From Candidatus Colicola equi (GTDB taxonomy: Bacteria > Bacteroidota > Bacteroidia > Bacteroidales > Paludibacteraceae), in the NCBI GenBank assembly GCA_018066175.1, contig JAGHRV010000044.1, positions 1-58,305 on the forward strand: a stretch of DNA of 58,305 bases. The letters run 5' to 3'. The position numbers were made by a program, and so were the translations under genes. The notes beneath the pieces are model-generated. The model was not told the DNA's origin. It saw only the letters and a list, made by a program, of their open reading frames with translations, and did not search any database. Shown here one piece after another: positions 46,029 through 55,082 of this stretch. The number at the start of each line of letters is the position of its first letter. Within the stretch, counting starts at the first letter, position 1.

Positions 46029-46982
46029 TTAATTATTCATTACTATTTCGTAGGTCATTGCATCTTGACGGCGTTGTACTTCGGCACGTAGAGAATCTAA
46101 CGTGATGCCGTATTTCTCCAATAACCATGTTTTTGCCATGTCAATCTTTTGATTAATAATCTTTGTTCCGTCAAGATTCTCATCAAAGCCAATCAAATGT
46201 GTGTTGTCTTCACTGAACTCAAAACCACGTTCTTTCCACTGACCAATGGAGTCTGTGATGTAACTTGAAATTACTTCTACAAAATCTTCATGCGCTTCGC
46301 TACGGCTATAAGGCGTTACAAACCCCATTCGATATGCGTCAACATCACTCATATATTGCCAATTCTGCGCATCATATTGACCTCCGGAAATTGCCTCATA
46401 CTCTTTTGGAAAAGATTTAGCTTGGTGCAAGATGTGCGAGAATTCATGGTGCATAACGTGGAAGATGTACTTGTTCATCATCGCTACATTAACTTTCCCC
46501 CCGTCTTTTGGAAGCCACTCATTCATATCATTCATGTTGTATAAGGTAATTTTGTATCCACCTTCTGCTACACCAAGTGTCTCTGTGCCTTGAGCGGCAT
46601 TAATTGCTGGACACCCCAAAATGTTAATAATACGCGGCGCGTAAAATTTGAGAAAATTAGGGTCGGATACCTGTTTCTGATATACGTCTAACCATAAATA
46701 TTTAACACAATGTGCTGTAATTTGGGCTTGCTCAAATCCTGCCGGTACTAAATTATAGGACATGTCCGTTGATTCGTCTTGTAGTTGATAACGGAATTCA
46801 ATATTGTATGGACTTACGTAAGAGTCTCTTAACCAACAATCAAAAGCGTATGTACTTTTCGTTGTGTCCGGCCATATTGAATCAGGAAAGACCGAATTAT
46901 CACTCAATTTGTCTTCACAACTTGTCATGATTCCCATTAACAAAAATGGTATAATCATTATTTTTAATGTATGTTTCATCAT
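46029..46982 (-). CDS. substrate import-associated zinc metallohydrolase lipoprotein
   Basis: A 317-residue lipoprotein (lipid Cys22 after IMTS) with the zinc motif HEFSH (179-183) in HHEFSHILHQ and a downstream acidic EDFVEVISS that may hold the third ligand. It fits the family of metallohydrolase lipoproteins encoded next to SusC/SusD pairs in Bacteroidota. It would sit on the cell surface and cleave peptide or another substrate for uptake. The first ATG of the frame at 47012 would give a long charged N-terminus, so 46982 is preferred. Confidence 0.8.
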   Translation of the reverse strand: MMKHTLKIMIIPFLLMGIMTSCEDKLSDNSVFPDSIWPDTTKSTYAFDCWLRDSYVSPYNIEFRYQLQDESTDMSYNLVPAGFEQAQITAHCVKYLWLDVYQKQVSDPNFLKFYAPRIINILGCPAINAAQGTETLGVAEGGYKITLYNMNDMNEWLPKDGGKVNVAMMNKYIFHVMHHEFSHILHQAKSFPKEYEAISGGQYDAQNWQYMSDVDAYRMGFVTPYSRSEAHEDFVEVISSYITDSIGQWKERGFEFSEDNTHLIGFDENLDGTKIINQKIDMAKTWLLEKYGITLDSLRAEVQRRQDAMTYEIVMNN

Positions 46983-47016
46983 TTTTTTCTCCTTTCTATA
47001 CTTTTTTGACAAGTGC

Positions 47017-48729
47017 TTATTTGATTAAAATTGTCATTTCACCATTGGGCTTTATAGGCAAATTTTCACCAGAATAGGACGTATTGCCGCTGATATATGG
47101 AACAACGTTATCTCCGATTACCTTGCGCTCATTGGGCTTCATCCCTGCAATCTGAACCTCAGGAGGTAACTGTACCGCCTTGCGGTCGTCATTCCAACAT
47201 AAGAATAAACGTTTATTTTCTGAACCAAAGTAGTGAATAACCTCCATTCCGTAGCGTTTAATGTCAAAGAAACGAGTTCCATCATGCATATTCTCTATAC
47301 GACGCAGATGTAATACACACCATATATAAGGAAGCTTGTCCTCTGAGAATGCTGTCCATTCTGGGGTTAAATCTTGGCAGTGCAAATTAGGAACAATCTG
47401 AAAATATCTTTCATACGATTGTTCTCCAAGATGTGAATTCGCTATTGTGTTTTTTCTCTTGGAGAAGAAACTCTCAATATTGCTGCGAGTGAGATCTATC
47501 GTGCAAAGATAACCCTTCGTCCATGTGTCCATATCGGCTATAGCAGCATCAATATTCCCCAACATGATTTGCGCTTCTGCACGGCACAAAAGGGTCTCTC
47601 CGGTTGTAAATTCACGACGCAACATGTGTACCATTCCAATGCCGGCAACCTTGTCGGTGTATTCAAAATACTCATCAATTTTTGTCAGGAATGCACCATA
47701 TTTTTGATCAAAATGCCAAATGTTAAACCCGGGAAATCTACTCGTCCAGTTCGGACCGGGACCATTGATGGTCATATCTAATGGATCGTAGTTTATCACA
47801 AAGCGATTATATCCTGGGAAAAAAGATCGCGAAAATACAGAATGACAATCGGAAATCATTAAGTTGGCAGGTGATTTGGCATCAAACCATGCGTTACGCT
47901 CATTCTCTGCATTACCATATTCTTTGGCGGTTTTAGCGTCCCACATAAGAGAAGCAGGGGTACTGCCTAACACTAAATCTGCATACCGAACCACTTTGTC
48001 ATATTGGCGAGTAAATAAATAGAAACGTGCAGCAAAAGCATAAGCAGCATTCTTGTTGAAATGGTACTTGGGAACAGAATAATAACTATCATCTACGCCA
48101 TAAGTTTCTAATGCATCTACCAAGTCTTTCTCTATGTTCTTATACACCTCTGCAACCGTTCCTCGCTCGTATTGAGGACGAACGGTGCTCTCTGTAGAAG
48201 TCATGTAGTGAATTCCCACGTCTTGCTTACTTAATGTGGCATCTTTATAAGCATGACAGAAGATATTAACTAATATAAAGTGGTTATATGCGCGAATCAT
48301 TAAGGCTTCAGCGCGTTCTGTGTTCAATTTGGGACCTCCGTCCTTCTCTAATTGATTGATGGCTTCTATTGCTTGATTGGCTACTGCTATATTGTGGTAG
48401 CAGTTGTTCCAAATGAAAGCAGGAGAATCTTGATTGCTAAAAGAAGCAGATGTTACATCTTGAAATGTAAACATTTGTGTGTACATTTGCTCTAAAGGTT
48501 CTTCGTTGAAGCATTTCCCTCTTGAATCAGGAGCATTATTATCTACGTCATTGTCAGACATCGTTTCTCCAATTCCGGCAATGTTGGGCATTTGATATCC
48601 GGAGACTAACAACATCTGTACTTTCTTTTGTGTGTTAATCTCTGAACGCAAATCCGGTTCTTGATCCAAAAAATTACAACTTGTCAAACTCAAGGTGACA
48701 CCTATTAATATATATATATACTTTCTCAT
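47017..48729 (-). CDS. SusD/RagB-family outer membrane lipoprotein
   Basis: A 570-residue SusD homologue, the surface lid of a SusC transporter. Lipobox LTSC at residue 18, then LDQEPDLRSEI typical of the SusD start, TPR-like helices with AEALMIRAYNHFILVNIF, and a C-terminal part with YERYFQI. It is 27 nt after susC. The substrate cannot be told; metallohydrolase neighbours favour peptides or a protein-derived ligand over a polysaccharide, and no glycoside hydrolases are present. Confidence 0.92.
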   Translation of the reverse strand: MRKYIYILIGVTLSLTSCNFLDQEPDLRSEINTQKKVQMLLVSGYQMPNIAGIGETMSDNDVDNNAPDSRGKCFNEEPLEQMYTQMFTFQDVTSASFSNQDSPAFIWNNCYHNIAVANQAIEAINQLEKDGGPKLNTERAEALMIRAYNHFILVNIFCHAYKDATLSKQDVGIHYMTSTESTVRPQYERGTVAEVYKNIEKDLVDALETYGVDDSYYSVPKYHFNKNAAYAFAARFYLFTRQYDKVVRYADLVLGSTPASLMWDAKTAKEYGNAENERNAWFDAKSPANLMISDCHSVFSRSFFPGYNRFVINYDPLDMTINGPGPNWTSRFPGFNIWHFDQKYGAFLTKIDEYFEYTDKVAGIGMVHMLRREFTTGETLLCRAEAQIMLGNIDAAIADMDTWTKGYLCTIDLTRSNIESFFSKRKNTIANSHLGEQSYERYFQIVPNLHCQDLTPEWTAFSEDKLPYIWCVLHLRRIENMHDGTRFFDIKRYGMEVIHYFGSENKRLFLCWNDDRKAVQLPPEVQIAGMKPNERKVIGDNVVPYISGNTSYSGENLPIKPNGEMTILIK

Positions 48730-48756
48730 ATTCTTCTTTGTTTTGGTATGAATCTA

Positions 48757-51700
48757 TTAGAATCCTAAACGGAAAGTGAAAGTGAACTGACGTGGAATAG
48801 GTGAACTTACACCTCCGGTGTTATAGTACTCAGGGTCTTGTCCGTTTAATTTTTTATCTGCATACAATAAGGCAAGGTTGGTGCCACTGAATTTAACGGA
48901 GAAATTGGAAACGGCTTTCTGATTTGCAAACCATTTCTGGGGGAAAGAATATTCTACACTAACTTCTTTCAGTCGGATGAAATCTCCTTTTGCTATACGT
49001 TGGTCACTATAGTTGTATGCCGAATAAGCGTAAGACAATCCACCAATATCGGTCATCTGTCGCAAAGAAGCAATAACAGGAATATTGGTCTTGTTTTCAT
49101 CACCGGAAACAGCCCAACGGTTCTTCATTTCCTTAGAAGATGCAGTCAAATCGTTGTATTGGCTACTATAAACATAGCATAAATCATTTAAACGCAATAC
49201 ATTACCAAATGAGTAAGTAAAGAAGATTCCAATTTTTAAATCTTTATAGATTTGGAATGTGTTGTTGAATGAACCGAAGATAGTTGGCTCGATAGACCCT
49301 TCATACTTTAAGAAATCTGTATGTGAGTAATCTTGCATATTGATATCAGAATAATTATCTCGGGTATATTTCTGTGTATGCGCTTTGTCTGCCCAGAAGG
49401 TCGGAAGTCCATCTTCGTCCAATCCGGCAAACGGAATGGAAAATAGTGCTCCTATGGGGAAGCCCTCTAAACGGCCATAACCACTGCACAACGCTTGAAT
49501 GTTATCTAACGATTGCAAATTAGTAATCTTATTGGTGGTGTGCGAGAAAATGAAGTCTGTTGTCCAACGGAAGTTCTTACGATCAATATTGACGGTCGAA
49601 ATGGTCAATTCCTCACCGGAAGACTTCATGTCTGCATAGTTGGCTAATTTAACCAACTCTCCACCGACACCGGTAGTTTGCATGTATCCAATCAAATCAT
49701 AATTAGTGCGTACATAAAAGTCGAAATCAATGTTCAGCCGATTAGAGAAAAATCCTAAACTGGTTCCAACATTAAACTCGTGCTTCTTCTCGTATGTCAA
49801 TTCGGAATTCTCCAAATATACTAACTCAATTCCGGACTCTTGCACAGAGGTAAGATGACGCCACGGTGTGAATGATTGAAACCATGCAGATGAGTTGCTG
49901 GCCGGACCACGGTCTGCTGTCAATGAATAACTCAAGCGTAACAAAGCGTAACTCCAATAATCACCAAATGTGGAATCCCAAAAACGTTCATTACTGGGAG
50001 TCCATGTGCCGCTGACATTCCATGTTGGTAACCAACGACTTCTCTTAGACTTACCTAGTTGGTTTGAACCTTCATAACGAATCGTACCCGTGACAGAATA
50101 ACGACTTTGGTAACTATAGGATGCCATTCCAAAGAATGCTAAATTACGATAGAATTCATACTCGTTCGTGTAGTAATCAGTTCCTTCTTCTACTCCTTGT
50201 TTGAATATCCTATAGTCATAGTAGGGTATTCCGCCATTTTCGTATTGATAACCCCATCCGCGGAACCAAGTTGCCTGCCTGTCATAGCGATTAACTTCGG
50301 CTCCCGCAAAAAGGTTGATTAAATGATCATCACCCTCAGCTCCACCGCCACCATTGGCAAAACCACGATTATACTGGATGGATCCACGAAAATCTACTTG
50401 CAACAACTTGCGATTTTCGGTAGTAAAAATACCTCCTTCGGGTAATACACTGATAGGCAAAGAGTTCATTTTGTCTGGATCCGTGTATAAATATTCATTC
50501 CTATCACGAATCAGGTCACTCTCATTCTCGTATATACCAGCACGATAAGCGCGGGCTTGGTTAGAACTTTCAGTTACTTTATGTTCTTGAAGAGTTGTAC
50601 TATAACGAATTGCCGCCAAGGCCTTAAACTCTAAACCACGAATAGGTTTATAATTCAGTTCACCTTGGAATTTCATGTCGGCTACTGTAATGTCAATATA
50701 GTTGCTGTTCAATTCGTCAAAGATGTTGAAACCGCAATAATTACGACGATAGTTGGTATGTGGCTCTAATGCACGAGAGGTGTTCATGGAATAGGAGAAG
50801 GGGTTGATGTCAAACTCACGACTCACTGCTCCTGTTACTACGTCCACCGAACGATTGGTGGTACCTGGGGCCTCCTGCTTACGATAACTACCATTGGTGT
50901 TGATACCAAAAGTTAAATGCTGCTTGCTGCCCTTAGGCAATAATTCAAAGTTGGCATTGCAGTTAGCTGTATAACGTTGTACCGAACTTTTCTTGTACCA
51001 CCCGGGGTCGTATAAAACGGACAATGACGCATAAACGTTAGCACGATCCGTACCCATGGAGTAACTAAGAGAGTGGTTCATCATTACATTCGAATTGAAT
51101 AATTGATCAAACCAATCCGTGTTGCGGAACTCGGCTTCGCGCAAAAAAGCATTACGAGCTTGAGGTGTGTTCTCTAAACCAAATTTTCCAGTAGCAGCAT
51201 CGTATGTCTTAATCAAATCATACATTTTACCGTAAACACCAGTGTTCTTCGCTGTGTTTAACGATGATGCCTCAAGCCATCCTTTATTGGCAAGTTCTTG
51301 ATATATACCCATTTGCTCTTGTGAAGAACAAATGTTGTAATCTTTGTAGGTGGGCTTTAGGCGTGTCGTTAATTCGCATGTATAATTCAATTTACTTTGA
51401 CCGGCTTTACCCTTTTTGGTGGTAACAACAATCACACCTGCCATGGCACGAGCACCATAAATGGATGTCGCAGAACCATCTTTCAAGATCTGGAAACTTT
51501 CAATATCATCCGCATTAACTCCGGCAATCGCACTTGCAATCAACGTAGATGCATCACCGCTGGACAAATCGTTGGCGTCCAGATTAACGTTATCTTCCAA
51601 AATAACACCATCTACCACCCACAGGGGTTTGGAGGTACCATAGATGGAAGTCGCACCACGAACACGGATTTTAGGAGCCGTTCCGAAAGTACCACTCACG

Positions 51701-52146
51701 TTTTGTACACTTACACCGGCTGCGCGACCTTCCAAACTACGGCTGACATCTGCCACACCATCTAATTTGCTTTTGTCTGCATCAACCTTAGTCGCAGCGC
51801 CGGAGAACATACGCTTATCTTGTGCAACCATACCGGTTACTACAATATCTTCCAATTGGGTAGTCTCACTTGCCAAAGTTACTTTAATAACAGGCTTAAC
51901 CGCTATGGTCTGAGTCTTGAATCCAATGGATGAAATAATCAAATGTTTAACTCCTGCGGGAACCATCAACTCGAAGTTACCATCAAAGTCGGTCACTGTA
52001 CCTACTGTTGTACCTTCTGCTACAACGTTCGCACCAATGGCACCTTCTCCCGAGTCTTCTAAAACTAAACCTGTTACTTTCGTCTGAGCAAGCAAGGCTG
52101 TACTCAGCAAAAATAAACAGATTAATGTGTAAAATTTTTTCATCAT
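48757..52146 (-). CDS. SusC/RagA-family TonB-dependent outer membrane transporter
   Basis: A 1129-residue transporter. Signal peptide (about 1-21), a carboxypeptidase-like regulatory beta-sandwich (about 22-95, VTGLVLEDSGEGAIGANV), the plug domain with the SusC signature region (DDIESFQILKDGSATSIYGARA), and a 22-strand barrel ending in PRQFTFTFRLGF. There is no STN signalling domain, so no anti-sigma partner is expected. It opens the operon, which has a consensus promoter at 52209-52240. Confidence 0.95.
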   Translation of the reverse strand: MMKKFYTLICLFLLSTALLAQTKVTGLVLEDSGEGAIGANVVAEGTTVGTVTDFDGNFELMVPAGVKHLIISSIGFKTQTIAVKPVIKVTLASETTQLEDIVVTGMVAQDKRMFSGAATKVDADKSKLDGVADVSRSLEGRAAGVSVQNVSGTFGTAPKIRVRGATSIYGTSKPLWVVDGVILEDNVNLDANDLSSGDASTLIASAIAGVNADDIESFQILKDGSATSIYGARAMAGVIVVTTKKGKAGQSKLNYTCELTTRLKPTYKDYNICSSQEQMGIYQELANKGWLEASSLNTAKNTGVYGKMYDLIKTYDAATGKFGLENTPQARNAFLREAEFRNTDWFDQLFNSNVMMNHSLSYSMGTDRANVYASLSVLYDPGWYKKSSVQRYTANCNANFELLPKGSKQHLTFGINTNGSYRKQEAPGTTNRSVDVVTGAVSREFDINPFSYSMNTSRALEPHTNYRRNYCGFNIFDELNSNYIDITVADMKFQGELNYKPIRGLEFKALAAIRYSTTLQEHKVTESSNQARAYRAGIYENESDLIRDRNEYLYTDPDKMNSLPISVLPEGGIFTTENRKLLQVDFRGSIQYNRGFANGGGGAEGDDHLINLFAGAEVNRYDRQATWFRGWGYQYENGGIPYYDYRIFKQGVEEGTDYYTNEYEFYRNLAFFGMASYSYQSRYSVTGTIRYEGSNQLGKSKRSRWLPTWNVSGTWTPSNERFWDSTFGDYWSYALLRLSYSLTADRGPASNSSAWFQSFTPWRHLTSVQESGIELVYLENSELTYEKKHEFNVGTSLGFFSNRLNIDFDFYVRTNYDLIGYMQTTGVGGELVKLANYADMKSSGEELTISTVNIDRKNFRWTTDFIFSHTTNKITNLQSLDNIQALCSGYGRLEGFPIGALFSIPFAGLDEDGLPTFWADKAHTQKYTRDNYSDINMQDYSHTDFLKYEGSIEPTIFGSFNNTFQIYKDLKIGIFFTYSFGNVLRLNDLCYVYSSQYNDLTASSKEMKNRWAVSGDENKTNIPVIASLRQMTDIGGLSYAYSAYNYSDQRIAKGDFIRLKEVSVEYSFPQKWFANQKAVSNFSVKFSGTNLALLYADKKLNGQDPEYYNTGGVSSPIPRQFTFTFRLGF

Positions 52147-52208
52147 ATATTATAAATAATATTTACTTTTTTCCTTACAAATTACCGCATAGAACGCGAA
52201 AATTCGTG

Positions 52209-52240
52209 CAAAATTACAAAAAAAAAATAATATATGCAAA
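52209..52240 (-). promoter_or_regulatory. Bacteroidota-type promoter for the SusCD operon
   Basis: Minus strand TTTG (52237-52240), a 20-bp spacer and TAATTTTG (52209-52216), leaving a leader of about 55 nt before susC. The T-tract of the upstream gene's terminator touches its -33 box. Confidence 0.75.
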
Positions 52241-52271
52241 TAAAAAGGCAGAAAAATTTAAATTTCCTGCC
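52241..52271 (-). terminator. terminator of the M16 peptidase gene
   Basis: Minus strand GGCAG (52267-52271) pairs with CTGCC (52247-52251) around an AT palindrome (AAATTTAAATTT core), followed by TTTTTA. It lies 43 nt past the M16 stop. Confidence 0.65.
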
Positions 52272-52313
52272 ATTATCTATCATTTTGTGTCAAAATGTTT
52301 TTAATTTGTAACA

Positions 52314-53570
52314 CTATTCGTAAATAAGTGTATAAATGTTGCTTGGATGAAAAATTTCTTGCGCAACATCAAATAAATCATTCGGCGTAAGTTGTGCAAT
52401 TTTTTGGAATGTTTCTTCCCAAGTGGGGGCGCATCCGTGGTATAGCATCAACTTAGCCATGGCCAATGCATTGTTCTCTTGGTTCTCTGAAGAAATAGCC
52501 ATTTGTCCGTGCAGTTGTTGCAATGATTTCTGCAATTGGTGTTGACTAATCGGATGTTTCCGGAATGATTCTAATTGTTTCAAAACAAGCCTTATACACT
52601 CGTCTTTGTCTTTCTTGTCCGAAGCAAAGTAAATACTCCAATAGCCCGTATCGCTCAATGGCGTATATTGAGATTCAATAGTATAAACAAGGCCTTTCTT
52701 TTCGCGCAAGAGTAGGTTGAGCTTAGATGACATGCTTCCGCCTCCCAAAATGTTGTTTAGTAGGTATAGTGCCAATTGTTTCTTATGTCCGATTGGATAA
52801 GCCAATCCTCCCAACATGACATGTACCTGGTGGGTGTGTTTTTTGTATCGAATCTCGTGCTCTTGCGTTGCTGAATGGTAGGGAGAGTGGGGTGCTGCTC
52901 CTTCCTTGACATCCTTAAATAATTGATTTGCAAGGGCTTCTAATTGGTGGATAGACAGGTCGCCTTGTGCAAAAATAACGATGTGCTCTGCCGTGTAATT
53001 GCGAACCATAAACGGTTCCGCTACCGACTTGTTTTTCGCGAGTGCGCGCACGCTCTTGCGCGTTCCTAAAATAGGTCTGGCTAAGGGATGCCCCTTAAAG
53101 ACTAATGACTCAAAATCGTCGTATATCAATTCGCTCGGACTATCTTCGTAACTCTCAATCTCATCCAAGATGACTTCTACTTCCTTTTCGGTCTCTTCCT
53201 TTGGGAAAGTAGGATGCAGTATCATGGATGCAATCAGTTGCAATGCTTTCTTCCAATGTTTCTTAGGTGTAGCGGCATAAAAAGTAGTCTCTTCCTTGGT
53301 GGTGTAGGCATTGATCTCACCGCCCACTCCTTCTATCTGGTCAATAATATCCCTTGCTGTCAGTTCTTTGGCAGGGCTATTGGGGCTTTGGGAAGTTTTG
53401 CATCCTTTGAAGACACAATGCTCAATATAGTGCGCCAATCCACTTTCATCCTCTCTCTCGTCTCGTGTACCGGTTCCCACCATAACACCGAGATAAACGA
53501 CCTCAGATGGACGGTAACGGTACACAATTCGCACACCATTGGGTAAAAATTTATAAAAAGTTTCGTTCAT
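52314..53570 (-). CDS. M16 family zinc peptidase
   Basis: A 418-residue insulinase/processing-peptidase family protein: HYIEH is the inverted zinc motif (HxxEH), with the downstream Glu in EEVEVILDEIESYEDSP. No signal peptide, so it is probably cytoplasmic. A loop after FKGCK has about a dozen extra residues (SQSPNSPAKELTA) encoded by a degenerate 7-bp run. The ATG at 53570 was chosen because MNETFYKFLPNGVRI starts the conserved domain. Confidence 0.88.
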   Translation of the reverse strand: MNETFYKFLPNGVRIVYRYRPSEVVYLGVMVGTGTRDEREDESGLAHYIEHCVFKGCKTSQSPNSPAKELTARDIIDQIEGVGGEINAYTTKEETTFYAATPKKHWKKALQLIASMILHPTFPKEETEKEVEVILDEIESYEDSPSELIYDDFESLVFKGHPLARPILGTRKSVRALAKNKSVAEPFMVRNYTAEHIVIFAQGDLSIHQLEALANQLFKDVKEGAAPHSPYHSATQEHEIRYKKHTHQVHVMLGGLAYPIGHKKQLALYLLNNILGGGSMSSKLNLLLREKKGLVYTIESQYTPLSDTGYWSIYFASDKKDKDECIRLVLKQLESFRKHPISQHQLQKSLQQLHGQMAISSENQENNALAMAKLMLYHGCAPTWEETFQKIAQLTPNDLFDVAQEIFHPSNIYTLIYE

Positions 53571-53571
53571 A

Positions 53572-53603
53572 TTTGCATAATTAAAAAAAAAGTTGTAATT
53601 TTG
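53572..53603 (+). promoter_or_regulatory. Bacteroidota-type promoter for tRNA-Leu and the lipoprotein gene
   Basis: TTTG (53572-53575), a 20-bp spacer and TAATTTTG (53596-53603), 22 nt before the tRNA. No other promoter is seen before the lipoprotein gene at 53712. Confidence 0.8.
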
Positions 53604-53625
53604 CACCCGCTTTCGTTTCCAACAC

Positions 53626-53709
53626 GCGGCATTGGCGGAATTGGTAGACGCGCTAGACTTAGGATCTAGTTCGATGAGAGTGTAGGTTCGAGTCCTATAT
53701 GCCGCACCA
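53626..53709 (+). tRNA. tRNA-Leu (anticodon TAG)
   Basis: Acceptor stem GCGGCAT with ATGCCGC, anticodon stem CTAGA/TCTAG with loop CTTAGGA (anticodon TAG), a long variable arm of class II form, T arm TAGG-TTCGAGT-CCTA, and an encoded CCA end (53707-53709). It reads CUN leucine codons. The next gene's ATG is two bases after the CCA. Confidence 0.96.
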
Positions 53710-53711
53710 TT

Positions 53712-54236
53712 ATGAAAAGATCTGTTTTTGTATCTTTAGTTATTCTTGCTGGAGTTTTGTCTGCCTGCTCGTCTCGTCAGGCTTCTTATACTCCGTATAT
53801 TTTACATTCTCATTTTTATTTGAATCCTGTGTATAGTGGTGACTCTATTGTTGCTGCTCAAGATACCTTGGATTCCGTTGCTGTTTCTCCGTCGGATGGT
53901 TATTACCATCTCAAGCCTATCCATTTGGGTGATACGGTTGTTTTTGTGGCAGGATTTGGTTCGGTGGCCAACGACCTGATTGCGGCACGAATGAATGTAG
54001 ATACATTAAGTTTGCTTCAATCTGCTCGGATAGGTGATGATTTTCGTGCCATCCTTTTGCCTGAGTCAGATGAGAAACATATTCAGTTACTCTTTAAACC
54101 CGGGTATAGTTTTGCTGCATTACGTGTGGGTTATCGACCCATTAAGGTGGGCGAACATACCATTGAATTGGTGGTTGAGTCGGATTCTAAGTTTTCACCC
54201 CAATCCCAAATCTTTAAGCAACCTGTGATTGAATAG
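53712..54236 (+). CDS. lipoprotein of unknown function, co-transcribed with tRNA-Leu
   Basis: A 174-residue lipoprotein: MKRSVFVSLVILAGVLSAC gives a clear lipobox (LSAC). The body is about 155 residues, beta-rich, with no motif I recognise. Its ATG is 2 nt past the tRNA CCA end, so tRNA 3' processing would release a nearly leaderless mRNA. The stop is 7 nt from the stop of convergent mazG. Confidence 0.75.
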   Translation: MKRSVFVSLVILAGVLSACSSRQASYTPYILHSHFYLNPVYSGDSIVAAQDTLDSVAVSPSDGYYHLKPIHLGDTVVFVAGFGSVANDLIAARMNVDTLSLLQSARIGDDFRAILLPESDEKHIQLLFKPGYSFAALRVGYRPIKVGEHTIELVVESDSKFSPQSQIFKQPVIE

Positions 54237-54243
54237 GCATCGT

Positions 54244-55038
54244 CTATTCGTTGGTGCCTTTTTCGTGCTGTTTGGCTTCTTGCCAAAGATTTTCCATTTC
54301 GTCAATGGTCATGTCTTGCAATCGTAACCCTTGTTGGGTTGCTTGTTGTTCGATGTAATTAAACCGTCGGGTGAACTTACCATTGGTCATTTCGAGCGCG
54401 TTATCCGGTTTGATCTTGTATAACCTTGCCACGTTAATCAAGGAGAATAGCAGGTCTCCGAACTCTTCCGTCATTCTTTGTCCACCCTCTCGCATTTCTG
54501 CCTCAAACTCACCAATCTCCTCTTTTACTTTATCCCACACATCTTCTTTCTTTTCCCAATCAAATCCCACATTAGCCACTTTATCTTGGATGCGATAGGC
54601 CTTGATTAGGCTGGGCAGGCTGTCAGGTATGCCACCAAGTACGGTTTTGTTGCCACCTTTTTCTTTCAACTTAACCTGCTCCCACAAGTGACTCACTTCC
54701 TCGGCATTTTGTGCCGCCACTTCTCCGTAAACATGGGGGTGACGGAAAATGAGTTTGTCGCATAAACGATTGCATATATCTGCCATATCAAAGGAGTCGG
54801 TCTCGCTGCCCATCTTGGCATAAAAAACGACATGCAATAGCACGTCTCCGATTTCTTTGCATATCTCATCCATGTCTTTACGAATGATAGCGGCAGCCAA
54901 TTCGTTGGCTTCCTCAACGGTGTTTTGTCGTAAACTCTCAAAGGTTTGTTTCTTGTCCCAGGGACATTTTTCACGCAGTTCATCCATGATAGTTAATAAC
55001 CTATCAAAGGCCTGCAGTTGTTCTTCTCTTGTATGCAT
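54244..55038 (-). CDS. mazG: nucleoside triphosphate pyrophosphohydrolase MazG
   Basis: A 264-residue MazG with two MazG repeats. CPWDKKQTFESLRQNTVEEANELAAAI opens the first, with KEIGDVLLHVVFYAK (metal site EEANE plus EIGD). The second carries EEIGEFEAEMREG and EEFGDLLFSLINVARL. It hydrolyses NTPs to NMP and pyrophosphate. The start at MHTREEQ avoids translating the 7-bp repeat that lies directly upstream. Confidence 0.92.
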   Translation of the reverse strand: MHTREEQLQAFDRLLTIMDELREKCPWDKKQTFESLRQNTVEEANELAAAIIRKDMDEICKEIGDVLLHVVFYAKMGSETDSFDMADICNRLCDKLIFRHPHVYGEVAAQNAEEVSHLWEQVKLKEKGGNKTVLGGIPDSLPSLIKAYRIQDKVANVGFDWEKKEDVWDKVKEEIGEFEAEMREGGQRMTEEFGDLLFSLINVARLYKIKPDNALEMTNGKFTRRFNYIEQQATQQGLRLQDMTIDEMENLWQEAKQHEKGTNE

Positions 55039-55040
55039 AA

Positions 55041-55082
55041 CTCTAAACTCTAAACGCTCAACTCTCAACTTTCAACTCTACA
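55041..55082. repeat. degenerate 7-bp tandem array between mazG and lpxH
   Basis: Six heptamers: CTCTAAA, CTCTAAA, CGCTCAA, CTCTCAA, CTTTCAA, CTCTACA. It encodes the last residues and the stop codon of LpxH (TGA at 55058-55060) and fills the gap to the mazG start. The units match those at 25431-25472. Confidence 0.8.

Noticed and set aside
54231..54249. Terminator between the lipoprotein gene and mazG
   Set aside because: GAATAG/CTATTC gives only a 6-bp weak stem that includes both stop codons and has no T-run.
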